Assembly (NCBI GenBank): GCA_032988165.1
Contig: JANTQF010000015.1
Span: forward strand, 124,001 to 188,000
Reading direction: 5' to 3'
Source of the DNA: Emmonsiellopsis sp. PD_33
Taxonomy: Eukaryota > Ascomycota > Eurotiomycetes > Onygenales > Ajellomycetaceae
Length of the DNA stretch: 64,000 bases
How positions within the stretch are numbered: position 1 is the stretch's first letter; every line of letters starts with the position of its first letter. This document shows positions 24,482-37,099 of this stretch, piece after piece. Under the pieces are notes generated by a model that saw nothing but the letters and a program-made list of their open reading frames with translations, did no database searches and was not told the origin of the DNA. Made by a program: the position numbers and the translations under genes.

Positions 24482-27468
24482 CTATGAATTCGGAGCTGGT
24501 TGTGGTGATGGCTGGCTCTCCCTGGCGGTTTGAGGTTGCACGGTAGTAGCATTAGCTGCCGTGATCGTTTCTGTGGTTGATGGTGGAGATTGTGGCACGT
24601 CCTCTTCCACTTTCGCAAGAACGGCGACACCCTCGCTAGGGGCGTCCTTGGGCGCTGGCGTAGTGGCGGCCGGGGTCGTCGCGGCCGGCTCTTCTGGAAT
24701 GACGGGCTCTGGAAACGCACCAGGGACTATCGGGGACGGAATAGAAGCGGAGGGGGTGGAGGGGACGACGGTTGGCTGTTGCGGTTGCGGTTGCGATTGT
24801 GGCTGTGGCTGTGGCTGTGGATGTGGGCGCGATTCTTGGCTTTCTGTAGGAGGCAGACGTTCTCGGGACACATCCATCGATGGCCTCTTCGCATCTCTGC
24901 TCGGGAAAAACGAAAGACTATTTCGAGACGCCGCCTTCTCTCCATCAGAATGTGGAGGGCTCTTAGCCCGCTCCCTTTCGGCCTCCCGTTCCTTCACCCC
25001 TTCCTTGACGTGCGCAACCTTGGCTTTGAACTTTCCAAAAAAGCCCCCTTTCTTTTCTGACTCGCCAGGATCCCTCTGGTGTCCAAAGCTGGTGGTTTGG
25101 GCGTTGGCGCTGAGATCGGATTCCTGCGTTGGTAGCGTGTACGACGACTGGTTTCCAGTACCTGTCGTGCCGGTGGCTGACGTTTCGGCGCTAATATGAC
25201 GTGAGTCGTTTGTAAGGCTTTTCTGCGGCCAATTGGAGCTCCCGAATGAACTATTACTGAATCCTGCATGTGGGTTGGAGCCGATTGGAGGAGGAGGCGA
25301 CATTTCAAAGTCTGACTGGTCTTCTTTCCGTCTCGAGCTGCGATGGAACCTCCAGCTTTTTCTTTGGTGTTTCTTCCTTCCTTCCACGGAATCATCTTGG
25401 TGGTCAAAATCAGAATGGTCTGTTACAGAAGATCGAGAACGTATCGACGGCGTCCTTGACCTGCCGGGTTTTAGGGTCTTTTCAGGAGAAACAGGGCCGG
25501 ATTGCTTCCGTTCTATTTTTGGTTGAGGGGCGGTTTCGTCGGTGGGGGTAGTTGGGGCGAGATTTGAGATCTTAGGGGTGGAGATTTGTGATTGATCCCG
25601 GACCTCTTGCCGTTCTGCCACGGCTTGCGAGACTAAGGCTCCCAGAGCTGGTCCCTCCGGCGTAGCATGTAATGAATGACTAGAGCTCCGTGCACTTTCA
25701 CTTGCACTTCCGGGCATCGGACGTTTTTTCCTCAGTCGGTTGGGCTGTCGGCCCTCCTTATCGACGGGAGCGGCTCTTACAAAGAGAGAGGATAATTTCC
25801 TCTCTTTCGTTGGTGTGCCAGATAGTTGTGGCGTGGAAGGTTTGGTTCCAAGACCTTGAGGGGGAGCAGGGTCATCAGGTGACGCCTGCTGGGATTGCCC
25901 CTCGCTGTTTATTAATCCTAAGCCGGTATTGGTGTTTATCGTAGGTTTAGGAGCACTCTCGGGAGGTTCAACGACGCGGCTGAGAGGCGGTGTTCGGCTA
26001 GGTGATCTCGAGGGACGATAGGAATGGACAGATGGTGTCAAGCCACCCGATCGAGGGGTTGACTGCTCAGCAGGTATATTAAGGGGGCTAGGAGGGAGAC
26101 CGCCCAGCTTTTTCGAAGGCACAGTGTTGCTGCGATGTACACCTAGGCTTACTCCGGCGCCTGAACCTGGGGTTGCTGGACTTGTGGCATTGCCGGAATT
26201 CCTCGAATGCTTTGATGAAACCGAAACATTCCGTCGCAGTGCATCGTATTTTCGTAAGCTATCGGCCCCCGCACTTGCATTCGATGCTGACCTTCTTACG
26301 GTGGGTCGTGGTGTAAGAGGAGCAGGCCCAGCTTGCATGGCCTTGACGGTTTGTGCATCAGAAGCGGTTCCTGTCATGCCAAACAAGAAGTTATCCTGGT
26401 TCTCAATGAGGAATATAAGCACGTCCTGACTAAGCTTGTACTCTTTTGGTGCCATGTCATGAGCAGGATGAGATAGCAAGCCAGGTTGGAAAATCGCAGC
26501 CAGGTTGGCAGCCGTCATGCGATTGATCTCAGACTTGGAAGCGAAAACCGTGAGCAAATCAAGGATATAAAGTAGGAGTTGTCGGTTCAAGGGAGGAAGC
26601 TCTTTGATAAGCGCCTGGTATGTAGCCACCGTCTTGCCATGGTCAAATCCTTTCTCTTCATCAGAGGGTGTCTCTTTGTCCCCAGCCGCTTGCGCTTGAT
26701 GATGCCGCAGAGGATCGCGGAAGCGATCGTAAAACTTCAAGGGGACAATCGGTTCCGGAAGCTGGTTTAGATATCGGCGGAGAATATTAGCAGCATCGTG
26801 TACAGTATATCCACTCCAGTCGAGACCTTTCCCAAACCGGTCGGGGGAGTCGAAGACTTCTTGTAGGTCTTTGATGCGCTTGGCAGAACCGCTTAGACGG
26901 AATATTCCTTCGACGTCCGTGGCTAGAGAGAGGAGGTTATTAGACAGCATAGCGAGACACAGTACGGGATAACGGACCTTTCTCCTTGAGGAATACACCG
27001 CATTTGGCCACCACAATGGGAACATATCCGTAGATAAAACTACTTCCGTCCTCGCGCGACAGGGAGATGGCCACGTTGGCATACGTAATGCTGACATTTA
27101 ACGGCACCCCGAAAATGCCTGAAGGCCGCGCTACACATTCAAACTACCATGTCAGTGACTAGACATCGACAATATGAAAAGAAAGTAAATTGGCGGCGTG
27201 CCTGTCTGCCTTCAGAGCCTGTAAACCCACGCATCACGTGGAGCGTACCAACCAGACAGCAGCAAGTAAAGAGAAAAAAAAGAGCAGACATACCTGCTTC
27301 CTCATCCTTTTTCGACTTCTGTACAAACTGTTTCCACCACGAAGTGAGATCTCGTTTCGATGGAGGCGACGAAGCGCCGTGGGGTATCGACGGGGGTTGA
27401 TGCGCGACAGGCGGATGGAGGTCCCGGACAGGCGCCTGCGACACTGGCTGCGAGTTACCGGTAGACAT
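24482..27468 (-). CDS. Rho GTPase-activating protein, SAC7/BAG7 type
   Basis: Stimulates GTP hydrolysis by Rho-type GTPases (Rho1 in the yeast relatives), acting in cell-wall and actin control. Three exons, 27294-27468, 26978-27130 and 24482-26922, with introns of 163 and 55 nt, give 922 residues. The RhoGAP domain covers about residues 60-290: GIFGVPLNVSITYANVAIS, YGYVPIVVAKCGVFLKEK, then the arginine finger in GIFRLSGSAKRIKDL (Arg about 118), HDAANILRRYLNQLPEPI, and NRMTAANLAAIFQPGLL. The order and spacing fit the fungal SAC7/BAG7 subgroup. The remaining two-thirds is predicted disorder: Ser/Pro-rich, many basic-Ser sites, and a Pro-Gln repeat encoded near 24777-24826. The start at 27468 (MSTGNSQPV) is preferred; an in-frame ATG at 27513 would add 15 residues. 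Confidence 0.92.
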
Positions 27469-28386
27469 GGTGGAAGAATACCACACAACAACTCGCGCTG
27501 AGCCGGTGCACACGGAGGTATAGATGTAGTCAGAACAGTAGTATGCGCGTTGGCGGAGTCTTTGGAGGAGGCCGCGATGAAACGGGTATTTTTAGTGTGT
27601 TCGTTAGATCCAACGGCCGCAGATAGCGGGTAACTACCCTAAAATAGCAACGGAGGCAGACAAGGCCGAATGCAGGCTGGTCGCTGACAGGGATGGCAGG
27701 TGACTTGAACAAGGGAGAGAGCGGCGAGTAACGAGCGACCTGGCCGTCAGAGCTCGATGCGAAAGGGATGCGTGTAACGAGCGGAAGGTGAACGAGGGCG
27801 GAAGTGGACGGGCTCTATTTGCCTCGGGTAGGTCAAGACTCAAGCGGACGACAGCGAGAGGCGGACTGAGCAGGATGGGATGAATGGCGGGCGTGGAGAA
27901 GGCGAGGCGTTTGGCAGAGGGGGTCCGGTCGCGGTTAGGCTGGCTGGGGCTCGGTGGTCTCAAGGCAGTGAGAATCGCGACAACTAGGCGGTTGCATGAA
28001 CAAGCGGCGTGGCACAGGCAAGCAATTAAGAATAGCAGAGCGGGCGACGAGAGACAGGTCAATGCAAGCACGGACACATGCTGGCGGAGCGAGAGAGCAG
28101 CGTCAGTGCGGACTGGAGCACATCGAGACGGCGTAGGGCGACGGGAGCAGAGAAGAGGAGGCTGGCTGGGCACTCACCCTGGCGCTGGCTGGCGAGACAA
28201 GGCTGAGACTGGCGGCAGACGGGCGGCGCGGGGGAACCTCAGAGCCTGGAGACCGCTCGCAGCAGGGTGGAAGCGATGGCGAGGGAGTCGAGTCGTCTGT
28301 CGTCTGTCGATGTCGATGTCTTGTCGAGATGTTGAAGTCGAAGTCCAGACAAGCCGCGCACTGTTGGAGCACGTGACGCGGTGGAA
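27469..28386. other. Promoter region of the RhoGAP gene up to the repeat island
   Basis: GC-rich, with overlapping open frames on both strands (27634-28173 -, 27884-28495 +) that show no family resemblance. GC-rich DNA stops abruptly at about 28387, where the terminal repeat of the AT-rich element begins. Confidence 0.5.
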
Positions 28387-28401
28387 ATTACCATACCAGA
28401 A
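28387..28401 (+). repeat. Left terminal inverted repeat of the AT-rich element
   Basis: ATTACCATACCAGAA; a perfect inverse match to 36162-36176. The switch from GC-rich to AT-rich DNA coincides with it. Confidence 0.75.
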
Positions 28402-30610
28402 TCTGGTGGCAATTTTAAACACTGGATTTACAGTTAATCCACAGTCTACATCAGGCCTACTGTCAATCAACTGTCAACTGACTGTTAACTTCTGATTAAA
28501 CAGTCAGTTGACCATTAAGTCATATAAAATGTAGATTTTAGTTAAATATTGGATAGATCCTAACTGTAGATAATAAATTACTATTATTCTAATAAAACTG
28601 TCAGAGAATCAGTTGATGATTATATAGAGTAATTAATGAAGCTATATAATAGTTAATGGAGCTATAAAAGTTAAATTACTAATCTCACTATAATGCTCCT
28701 AAATCTACTTCTTTTTTCTATATCTTCATTATCTAGCAGTATAAATCATCTCAATTTTACTTTTAAATGATATATATAAGTAAATTTAAATATAAGATCA
28801 GTATTTAAATTATATAATTATAATATTTAGTGTTTTACATTCTAAATTGAGATTACTCTAAGTCTTGATCTCATTACTAGATGATTCATTTACTATCTTA
28901 TATATTATTACTTATCATATAAAATAAAATACCTCATCTTTACTCTCTTTTCTTCTTTTCTCTTTTTTTTTTCTTAAACACTTAAAGAAGAGTTTAATCA
29001 TATTTTCTTCTCTCTCTATTTGTTGTTATCTGCTGCTCCTTCAACTAGTAAGTACTCTAAATGATACATTAAAATATATAAATTTAAAAAAAAGCTAATA
29101 ATAGAATAGTAGAACTGCTAGTATAACTTCTCTAAAGAAGACTAGTACTAGCAGAGCATTCTAAAGTAAGGTTCAAACTAAAGAAGAAGCTGGCCTGGGT
29201 GAAATGAACCTCTACATCTATTATATAATTAATTTCATTATAAATAATTAATCTAATTATATTTATAGTAAGGTTAAAGGTGCTATTAAAGCATGCCTCT
29301 AATACACTAAAGACAAAAAGAGTTACCAAATGATTCTGAATGATATATTGGAGGAAGTTGAGAATATCCTTATATCTCAAGCTGAGTATACTACTATGAT
29401 TCTATTATTATTAAAAGAGATTAAAAGAAAGGCCCTTACTATCACTACCTTTTTCTTAAAAATAGAAATTAAATTATATCTTACTGTAATTCCTGAGACT
29501 CCAATTAAGGAGAAGTCTATTACTATGTCTAAGATGTCTGAGCCTAAATTTACTTTACTTAATAGTATTAGAGTGGAGAGGCTAAAGGTTATGAGAGAGA
29601 TAGCAGGTTATTTCTATAAGATGTTTTAGCTCATAAATGTATAGTATAAGTATAATGCTGAGATACTTAAGGCTATTAATAGAGTATATAAATATCTATT
29701 TTATAGACATTTTTAATTCATACTAATATTATTTTAATATAGAGGTTTGATTTAATTATCTTTACTTTATATATTATTACTAGCTTTACTTTTACTTCTA
29801 CTTTAACTTCAGCTTTAGCTTATTTTTATCCCCATGCCCATCATCCTGCATCTACTATAAGTAAATCTGAAATGCTAAAAACTCTAAAATCTCTAAAATA
29901 ACCATTAAAATATAAGTAAAATGTAGAATTTTAATGATTAAGACCTCTCCCTCTAAGTGCTAGATGAGAAAGTATATAAATACTTTACTAAATATCTATA
30001 GCTTCTTTCTTACTTCTATTAGCTATACTAGGTCTGCTGCTCTCTTTCCTGCTCATAGTCATCTACCTGTCTAAGTTTACTATACTGACATGTATGATAA
30101 AAACCCTCTACCTTAAATGACTAGTATGTATATAGCCCCTCTACCTTAAATAACTAATATGTATGCAGCCTCTTCATCTTTATTTGCATCTCTATTAGCC
30201 TCTCTACCTGCATCTTTATCTGTCTCTCTATCTGTACCTGCACCTTTATCTACCTCTCTACCTGTGCCTTTATCTGCCTCTCCTGCTATAGTACTTAAGG
30301 GTAGATTTGGTAAGTTCTATCTGCCAGATGAGAAATATAATACTACAAGTAATAATGAGAGAAGTAAGAAGACTAAAGAGGCATCTAAAGAGATATTCTA
30401 GTTGAAAATTAGTTCTGATATGAATAGATAGTTAAGTTAGATAGCTAAGTTGAAATGAAGTTATTTAGTCTTTTAAATATTACTTTCTATTAATTAATAA
30501 TAACTAACTAACTACCTTAAGAGCTCTAATAGTAATATCAGGCTATTAGCTAGCTAGTGCCAAGCATAATCCACATTAATCTATAATAACATATAAAATT
30601 TTTTCATTAT

Positions 30611-30637
30611 CTTCTTCTTCTTCTTCTTCTTCTTCTT
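30611..30637. repeat. (CTT)9 microsatellite
   Basis: Trinucleotide run inside the AT-rich element. Confidence 0.9.
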
Positions 30638-33600
30638 TTTTATTATTTCTATCCCCAATCATGGCATTAATATAGATATATAATAACAATAAATCACCCT
30701 ATTACTCACTTTAGGTAGAGAAGATAGCATATTCTTTTATAAGCCTCATTCTGTACCTCTACTTTTAATCTCTTTTACTTTAATATTTTTTCCTTCACTT
30801 TTTTCTCAATGAATGATGACTATTCTACTCTAATATATTAATTAAAGACTTATAGATAGTCTTAGAACTGTAGTAGCTTTTGCCAAGCTCTAATCACTAT
30901 TAGGCTATTCATTATTAAAGTTATTTTTATATCTAAAAAGATCTTCATCTCAACTGCTAGATTAATATATACATCTAACTTAATTAATACTCTATTATTA
31001 TATTCTTTATTTGATTAACTTACTGGTCAGGTACCACTGCTCAAGTTTACTTGACTTTTTAAAGTTAATTACTGGGTGAACCCAGAAAAAGACATGGAAA
31101 AATTTCTCCTGAGAGAAATTACAGGAAAAAATTAAGAATAGAGATTTATATAATGTATGAAGATGCCAGCTTGTGTCAGAATCCTCTGCTTTGATGATGT
31201 TGATTTTATTTGTAATTTATTACTATATTATTAGTATAAATTTATAATACTAATCTGAACTAACTTACTTGAAGTAGTGATAAACTCTGATTCTTCTACT
31301 CTTTTATTCAATTTAGAATCTTCTCCTACTTACCTAATTAAATGCTTAGATTCTCTACTTCCTTGAAGAATATCATCTCTATAATGAAGTCATTTTTTTT
31401 CTTTATAAAGAAGAGGACATACATTTATGCTATTTCCTACTGAAGATGATTCTCTCTTGACTTGATTATAATCTTATATCATATTGTATTAAAGTGTGAG
31501 ATTCTTATCTTTTATTTCTTTTTATTATTTGTAGTCTTCTGTGTCTTCTGCTGCATCTCCTACTGTATTGACTACTATATTAGCTTTTAATTTCAATTTT
31601 AATTTCATTTTTATTTCACTTCTCTCTTTATATTTCTTTCTCCCTTTTATTGGTGATTCTGGATCCAATCTTCTTTAAGAAGAGTTTGATTAATAACATT
31701 TGAGTCCTATTTCATTGTAAATTTCTCTTTAATTTCCTATATTATATTGATAGAATATACTATTATTATGGCCTTTCTTAAGCAGTTCTTTGATTCTTTA
31801 AAGGATAATATCTGATACTTTTAATATTCAAGGGTAATCTATTATCTTCTAATGTTTTTTTAAAGGGTAATCTCTGCACTCCTAACATTTTTTTTGGGAT
31901 TAGCTCCTCTAAGACTCAAAAAATAACTAAGTACTCACAATATACCTTCTGAATCTTTCTGATTTCATAATAATGATAACAACAACATCCCCTAACTTCA
32001 TCTCATTAAGTATCTAGTATAACTACTGAAGGACCATCAAAATGGGGCAATTTAAATATTAAAATTAGAAAAAGTATCTCCTCAGACTATCTATTCATTA
32101 AGATTCCAATGCCAGCTATAGGACTTATATTGCTCACCAATTCCTATCATCTGACACTACTTTTGAGTAAGATGATCACATTTTACCATCTATTAAAGAT
32201 AATAATAACTTTAAGATGGACTCTGATAGTGATATAGAGCCTATTAAAGTATATATTCAAGCTTTTACTTCTATATTTATCTCTAATACTAATGAAATAT
32301 AGGATGTTGGGAGCTATGATCCTCAATCTGAAGATAATAGCAATAAGATTCCAAAGAACTCTAATATATAGTAGCTATTAGAAAGTCAATCAGAAAATAG
32401 CACTGACATTCAAAAGGTTAAGAAAGAGATTAAGGAAGAAATTAATGAAGAGACTGAGAAAGAGACTTAGAGGGATATTACATTAAATACTTCATCTATT
32501 AAAAATACTCTAATAGATGCTGATGATACTAATTCTACCATAATTTTACCATATAAATATGGTGTTGAAGATATCAATACATTTATATTAGTAATAAGGC
32601 TATAGTATAAGAATTCAGAAATTTTAAGAGAGTAATATTACTCTCTCTTGTAGATTCTCAAGTCTCTCTGAGATATTACATTTATATATACTCTTCCCAA
32701 AGAGTTATCTATACTTAAGAAGGCATGTCAGACTCAGTTCCCAATTCTCCCAGTCTAAACAACTGAGATACTAATAATATCAAAATCTCAGATGCTAATA
32801 CTTTTACTGGCCCAGAAGAAAGCTACCAAGAAATCCATGAGTACTATATACTTTCAGAATTTAATTGCTCTAGTAAAGTCTCTCCTATAATCACCTATAT
32901 TCTAAAGCAAGCTACATATTAGTATGATGAAGCTTATTAACAAGCTAAAAAAGTTATAGCATTTAAGAAGCTGAGGAGCTTCTATTAAGTATAGCTCTAG
33001 CTATCTACCTTAGTACTTACTGATAAATAAACTAATATTTTCATTGAATTTCATCAAGTATAAATATAAGAAGATAACATGTCAATGCAGCAGTAATTCA
33101 GCAATGCATCATTTTGAAAGAATTCTCTATATTAGAAGAGATTATAGAATTAATTTACCACTTTAAAATTATATAGTTATAGAGATTCAAGGTGTGCTTC
33201 ACTATTTATCTGATCTCTATCAGGATAAATTAGCACACCTAGATCTCTCATTTAGAACTAAGGAATTAATTCTCATTGAGAATCAAGCATTCTTTATTCA
33301 GGCCAAAAAAATCATATTTCAAGTGGATGTCTTTATTGATATCATCTTTAATACCTCTAAAAGTAATATAAGATCTCCATTATATAATCCAACTCAGTAC
33401 TTTATCTGAAGGATTATTCAAACCTTCTCAAATAGAATGATTATCTGGCTGTATTGCTGATCTACTTCTTTATATGAGAAATTAGAGATTAATGCACATA
33501 GAAGATATACACTTAAGAGTCTATTTTACTCTAACAAAAAGATTATATCTCTCTCATACTAACTTTTCATTGATGGGTTTAGCTTATACTAAAACATATA

Positions 33601-33679
33601 TTAGAGCCTAATGAGATGTTATATAATCTCTACCTTAAGTGCATCTGAACATTCTAAATAGATGAATGTTTTTATTCTT

Positions 33680-34165
33680 ACATTTAGACTCTATAAAATA
33701 AATTTTCCAGACATTATTGATAGTCTATCTCTAGAACTAGCAAAGCTTGATTACCTTGAGATTAAAATGATCATCAATAAAGAGGCTGTATAAATCATTG
33801 CATCCTGTATGATCTTCCTCAGAAATATACTCTAGTAGAATAATAATACTGGTATTAAACATCTAACTGCAACACTTTCATGTTAGAATTGCATGATTAA
33901 TAAGAAGAATCAGGGAAATCTTACTTATAATCTTCAAATAAATGACTGATATTATCACTAGATACAACATCTTTAGGATTAAATTAATAATACAACTATT
34001 CAGATTTAAAAGAAGTAGTTATACAAGTAGTTCAGAATGAGTGCTAACTAAACATCACTATTTAAAATATGTCTCAATCTAAATCTAGTGACATATTTCC
34101 CATCAGACTCATATCATAATGAATACTTAGAAATCTTAAAGATTGCATATTATATCCTCATCTCC
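33680..34165 (+). pseudogene. Remains of a large fungal transposase (possibly Plavaka/KDZ type)
   Basis: One frame of about 160 codons can be followed with roughly a dozen stops, all of which could come from CAA, CAG, CGA or TGG by C-to-T change. It shows a C-x2-C pair, then GNLTYNLQIND, a YYH, a Gln-rich helix, and LNLNLVTYFPSDSYHNE. The order (Cys pair, NLTY, Y-H-x-I, then an x-D-x-x-H-x-E motif) resembles a stretch I associate with large fungal DNA transposases of the Plavaka or Kyakuja-Dileera-Zisupton groups. The class assignment is inference; that it is a decayed coding region is well supported by frame continuity. Nothing reconstructable is implied: it is broken throughout. Confidence 0.4.
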
Positions 34166-35867
34166 TATATATTATCTCAATCAGGGTAAAAGTAATATTT
34201 ATAGATGCTACATACCTTCTCATTTCCTCAAGACTAAGGTTATTTATAATCTCTATTAATACATCTTGAATCATACTAACTACAGGAATATACTCAGACC
34301 TCAGTTATAATCCTTCTGATTCTCTAATTATATATAATAAATAAATAAATCAATTCAGCTGTGCTGTTCATTCTACTCATTGTGTTTTCATCCTCAGAAG
34401 TATCTTTAAAAAGTCTAATAATAGATATATTTACATCTATTACTAGAAGTAATGTAATCCTCATGTCAGCTTTACTAAAGGTGCATAATTCCAACAAGGT
34501 AGCTGAGATAATTTTACACACCCAATAATAACTATAGAAGCTCCTCAAGGTAATAGCCTAGGCTGTACCTCAGAAATAATTCTATTTGACATTCTGTACT
34601 GAGTCTATCATAAGTTAGTTTATCTCATCAGGGCTTAATGGACCAGCCCCTAACACTGACATTGAGATTAACAATCTAATAGAGTCAATTAAAAAGGTTT
34701 AATTCCTTTAGAATATGAAAGCCTGCCCTAATATACAAATTAAATTACATTATATTAATCAGATTAAAGAGTATGAAGTTGCAAATAATTATAATATCCT
34801 AATAAATAAAAATAAACATCAGAATTATAAATATTTAGTCCTCTAAATAAATCATTAGAATGTGAAAAAGACATTATTAGTTTAAGAAAGCTTTCAACAT
34901 ACTTTATAGCTTGAACTTCAGGGCTCATTTAATGAGACAGATTAAAACCTTCAGGCAAAAATGTAGGAAATTAATTAATAATGCTTAGCTCTTTTTCAGA
35001 GTCTTCTAAAGCTTGATGTTTATAATATTAAAGTCAACTTAGATTCTTATAACATTATTCTTCAAGCATCATCTAAATATGAGATAGTTTATATCTAGTT
35101 CCAACTACTAGCTTACAACAAGATGAATATATTTAATATCAAAAGTATAAATCTATTACTTATTAAAATCCTACATCTCTTTCTCAAAAAGCTTCAAAAT
35201 ATCTATAAAATTAACTGGAAAAAACTCTCAATAATTAAACTAAACTTCTAAATAGTTCAGTTCTTTCAAAACATCAGCTTCTACTTCCTTAATTGGACAC
35301 AAAGGACAATAATCTCACAGGAAGATGTTATTAATTATTGGAACTTAAAGATAGAGTAGATAACTATTATTTTTATTCATACATTAGATAAGAAGAAGTA
35401 TATATTCTTCTCTATTATTTAATTGCAGATAATGCAATAAGATCAGCTACTGAATTTTCCAGTTCTTAGAATAAATAAGAGTAATAACTCCTATATAATT
35501 ATTGAATTACCTGTAATCCTCTAATCAAGCTTATATATGATCTTAGTGAATATATTACTTACTTCTCTTACTTCTTTCATCTCTCTTACTTTAACTACTT
35601 CAACTACTCTAATTACTCTAACTACTCTAATTGCTTTACTCACTTTATTTACAGTACTAATATTTACTTTCTATTCCCACCTAACTACTGATCCTACTAC
35701 AAATGATCTATCATTTAACTATGCTAGTAAATATCTTATACTTTGCCCATGAGAAGTCTCATTTCTATGATTTAATTGATTATTTAATGAAATCAGGTGT
35801 TTTTGTAATGCTAAATAAAAAAAAAAATGCAATGAAATTAAATCTAATAGAGTAAAGCTAAGTAAGA

Positions 35868-35893
35868 AGTAGTAGTAGTAGTAGTAGTAGTAG
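35868..35893. repeat. (AGT)8 microsatellite
   Basis: Trinucleotide run just before the right subterminal repeat cluster of the AT-rich element. Confidence 0.9.
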
Positions 35894-36161
35894 GGTTTCT
35901 GACTAGTTAATTGAACATTGTCTGATGATCAACCAGCTGTCAACTAGCTGTTAACTACCTGTTTATTTAATTAGAGGGGAGTCAACTAGCTGTCTATTTA
36001 ATTAGGTGGGTGTCAATTCTGAATTAAACATCTAGCAAAAGTTAATGGTTAAGGGAGATTTATGGTTGTTAGCATATAGTTCTGAGAAAACTGTTGGAGG
36101 AAGTTGATGGTCAGTTGACAGTCAGTTGACAGTCAGATGACAGTTTTTTGGAGCCATATAT

Positions 36162-36176
36162 TTCTGGTATGGTAAT
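36162..36176 (-). repeat. Right terminal inverted repeat of the AT-rich element
   Basis: Exact reverse complement of 28387-28401. Confidence 0.75.
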
Positions 36177-36376
36177 GGTCAAACATGCCAATTAATTGTT
36201 TCAACTGCTGTGTGGACGGCCCATTTTTCACCACAGCGGCCCCAATGTGATCCCTGGATGGCCGCCCTGCTAAAGGAGATTACTGCTGCTTGAGAGCCTG
36301 GTGAGCCCTCAATGATGCCCCTCAGCAGGTTTTGCCCACCCTGACCAAGGCCATGTTCAGTGCAGGCTGTATTTTT

Positions 36377-36427
36377 GACACTCAGTGGTAAGCTTACCAC
36401 TCACAGTCAGCTTACCACTGAGTGTCA
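36377..36427. repeat. Inverted repeat, 17-bp perfect arms, near the left Harbinger end
   Basis: GACACTCAGTGGTAAGC (36377-36393) and its exact inverse (36410-36426) with a 16-base spacer. The left arm itself runs into a GTGGTAAGCTTACCAC palindrome, so alternative hairpins are possible. Confidence 0.85.
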
Positions 36428-36608
36428 TTTTTGAATGGTCAGGAACCACAGGGTGTTCAGTGATTTTTGCACTTTTCATAATTAAAACAATTCCTGACTG
36501 TGAAGTGTTAATTTTGACTTTGGTGGTGTGTAATAGCATATAGAGTGGAGATTTCTGTCCAAAATAGGCAAGATTAGTTGATTTTTATGAAAAAACATGC
36601 AGCCTGGG

Positions 36609-36654
36609 TAGCATCTTGCAGATGCTACCCAAGGCCAGCATCTGCAAGATGCTA
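36609..36654. repeat. Inverted repeat, 18-bp perfect arms
   Basis: Arms 36609-36626 and 36637-36654 pair perfectly around a 10-base loop; the core AGCATCTTGCAGATGCT is itself nearly palindromic. A nested alternative hairpin pairs GGGTAGCATC with GATGCTACCC. It lies in the non-coding left part of the Harbinger element. Confidence 0.85.
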
Positions 36655-37099
36655 TATTGAATGTTGTAATTTTTATATGTCTTCCTTCACAATTCTTGAC
36701 AATTTTTAATGATTTTTGACCAGAAACATGATAATGATGAACCAGTGACAGCAACATGAGGCAGACATCCTTAAAGATATTGAAAGGTAGTGTCAACAGT
36801 TAATCTATCAAATAGTTAGTGAGGTAGTGGCTCATACTGCAATGTTCATGCCTACTGATCTTCATAGCATGTATACAGACAAACTCTGCAGTCTTCAATT
36901 CATAATGCAGCTCCTCAACCCTGACATGCACACCCAATGGATTAAGAATATAATGAGAATGAGGCTCAGTACAGTATTGGAACTCATTGAATGGCTGTGA
37001 ATAAACACAGATCTCACTGAGTCAAATTGATTAAACATTATAAAGATCAAGTAGAAGGTGTTGATATTTCTATATATCATTACTCAGAGGATCTCCTAC

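Larger units (their letters stand above)
28387..36176. mobile_element. 7.8 kb AT-rich DNA transposon relic with 15-bp terminal inverted repeats
   Basis: The block starts with ATTACCATACCAGAA (28387-28401) and ends with its exact reverse complement (36162-36176). Just inside both ends are clusters of a subterminal motif close to GTCAACTGACTGT and its inverse: about 28460-28520 on the left, and 35930-36145 on the right where several copies alternate with GTCAACTAGCTGT. Both features mark a cut-and-paste element. The interior is AT-rich and full of stops, so it is inactive. A transposase-like patch is listed separately. No clear target duplication was found: the flanks read GGTGGAA on the left and GGTCAAA on the right. 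Internal simple repeats include (CTT)9 at 30611-30637 and (AGT)8 at 35868-35893. A short repetitive Ser/Leu/Pro open frame at 30159-30401 is probably not a gene. Confidence 0.7.

Noticed and set aside
24561..25199. 212-codon open frame on + opposite the RhoGAP tail
   Set aside because: Gly-rich shadow of the Pro/Ser-rich disordered region.
27634..28173. 179-codon open frame on - and a 203-codon frame on + upstream of RhoGAP
   Set aside because: Both are Arg/Ser/Ala-rich products of GC-rich DNA and overlap each other; nothing supports either.
30159..30401. 80-codon Ser/Leu/Pro-rich open frame in the AT-rich element
   Set aside because: Repetitive sequence gives the frame; no gene-like continuation on either side.
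35900..36150. Clustered short repeats as a possible CRISPR array
   Set aside because: Units are short, occur in both orientations and lack regular spacers; they fit subterminal transposon repeats in a eukaryote.
36177..36348. 172-bp GC-richer segment between the two elements as a possible gene fragment
   Set aside because: No coherent frame; more likely host target sequence or part of one element's end.
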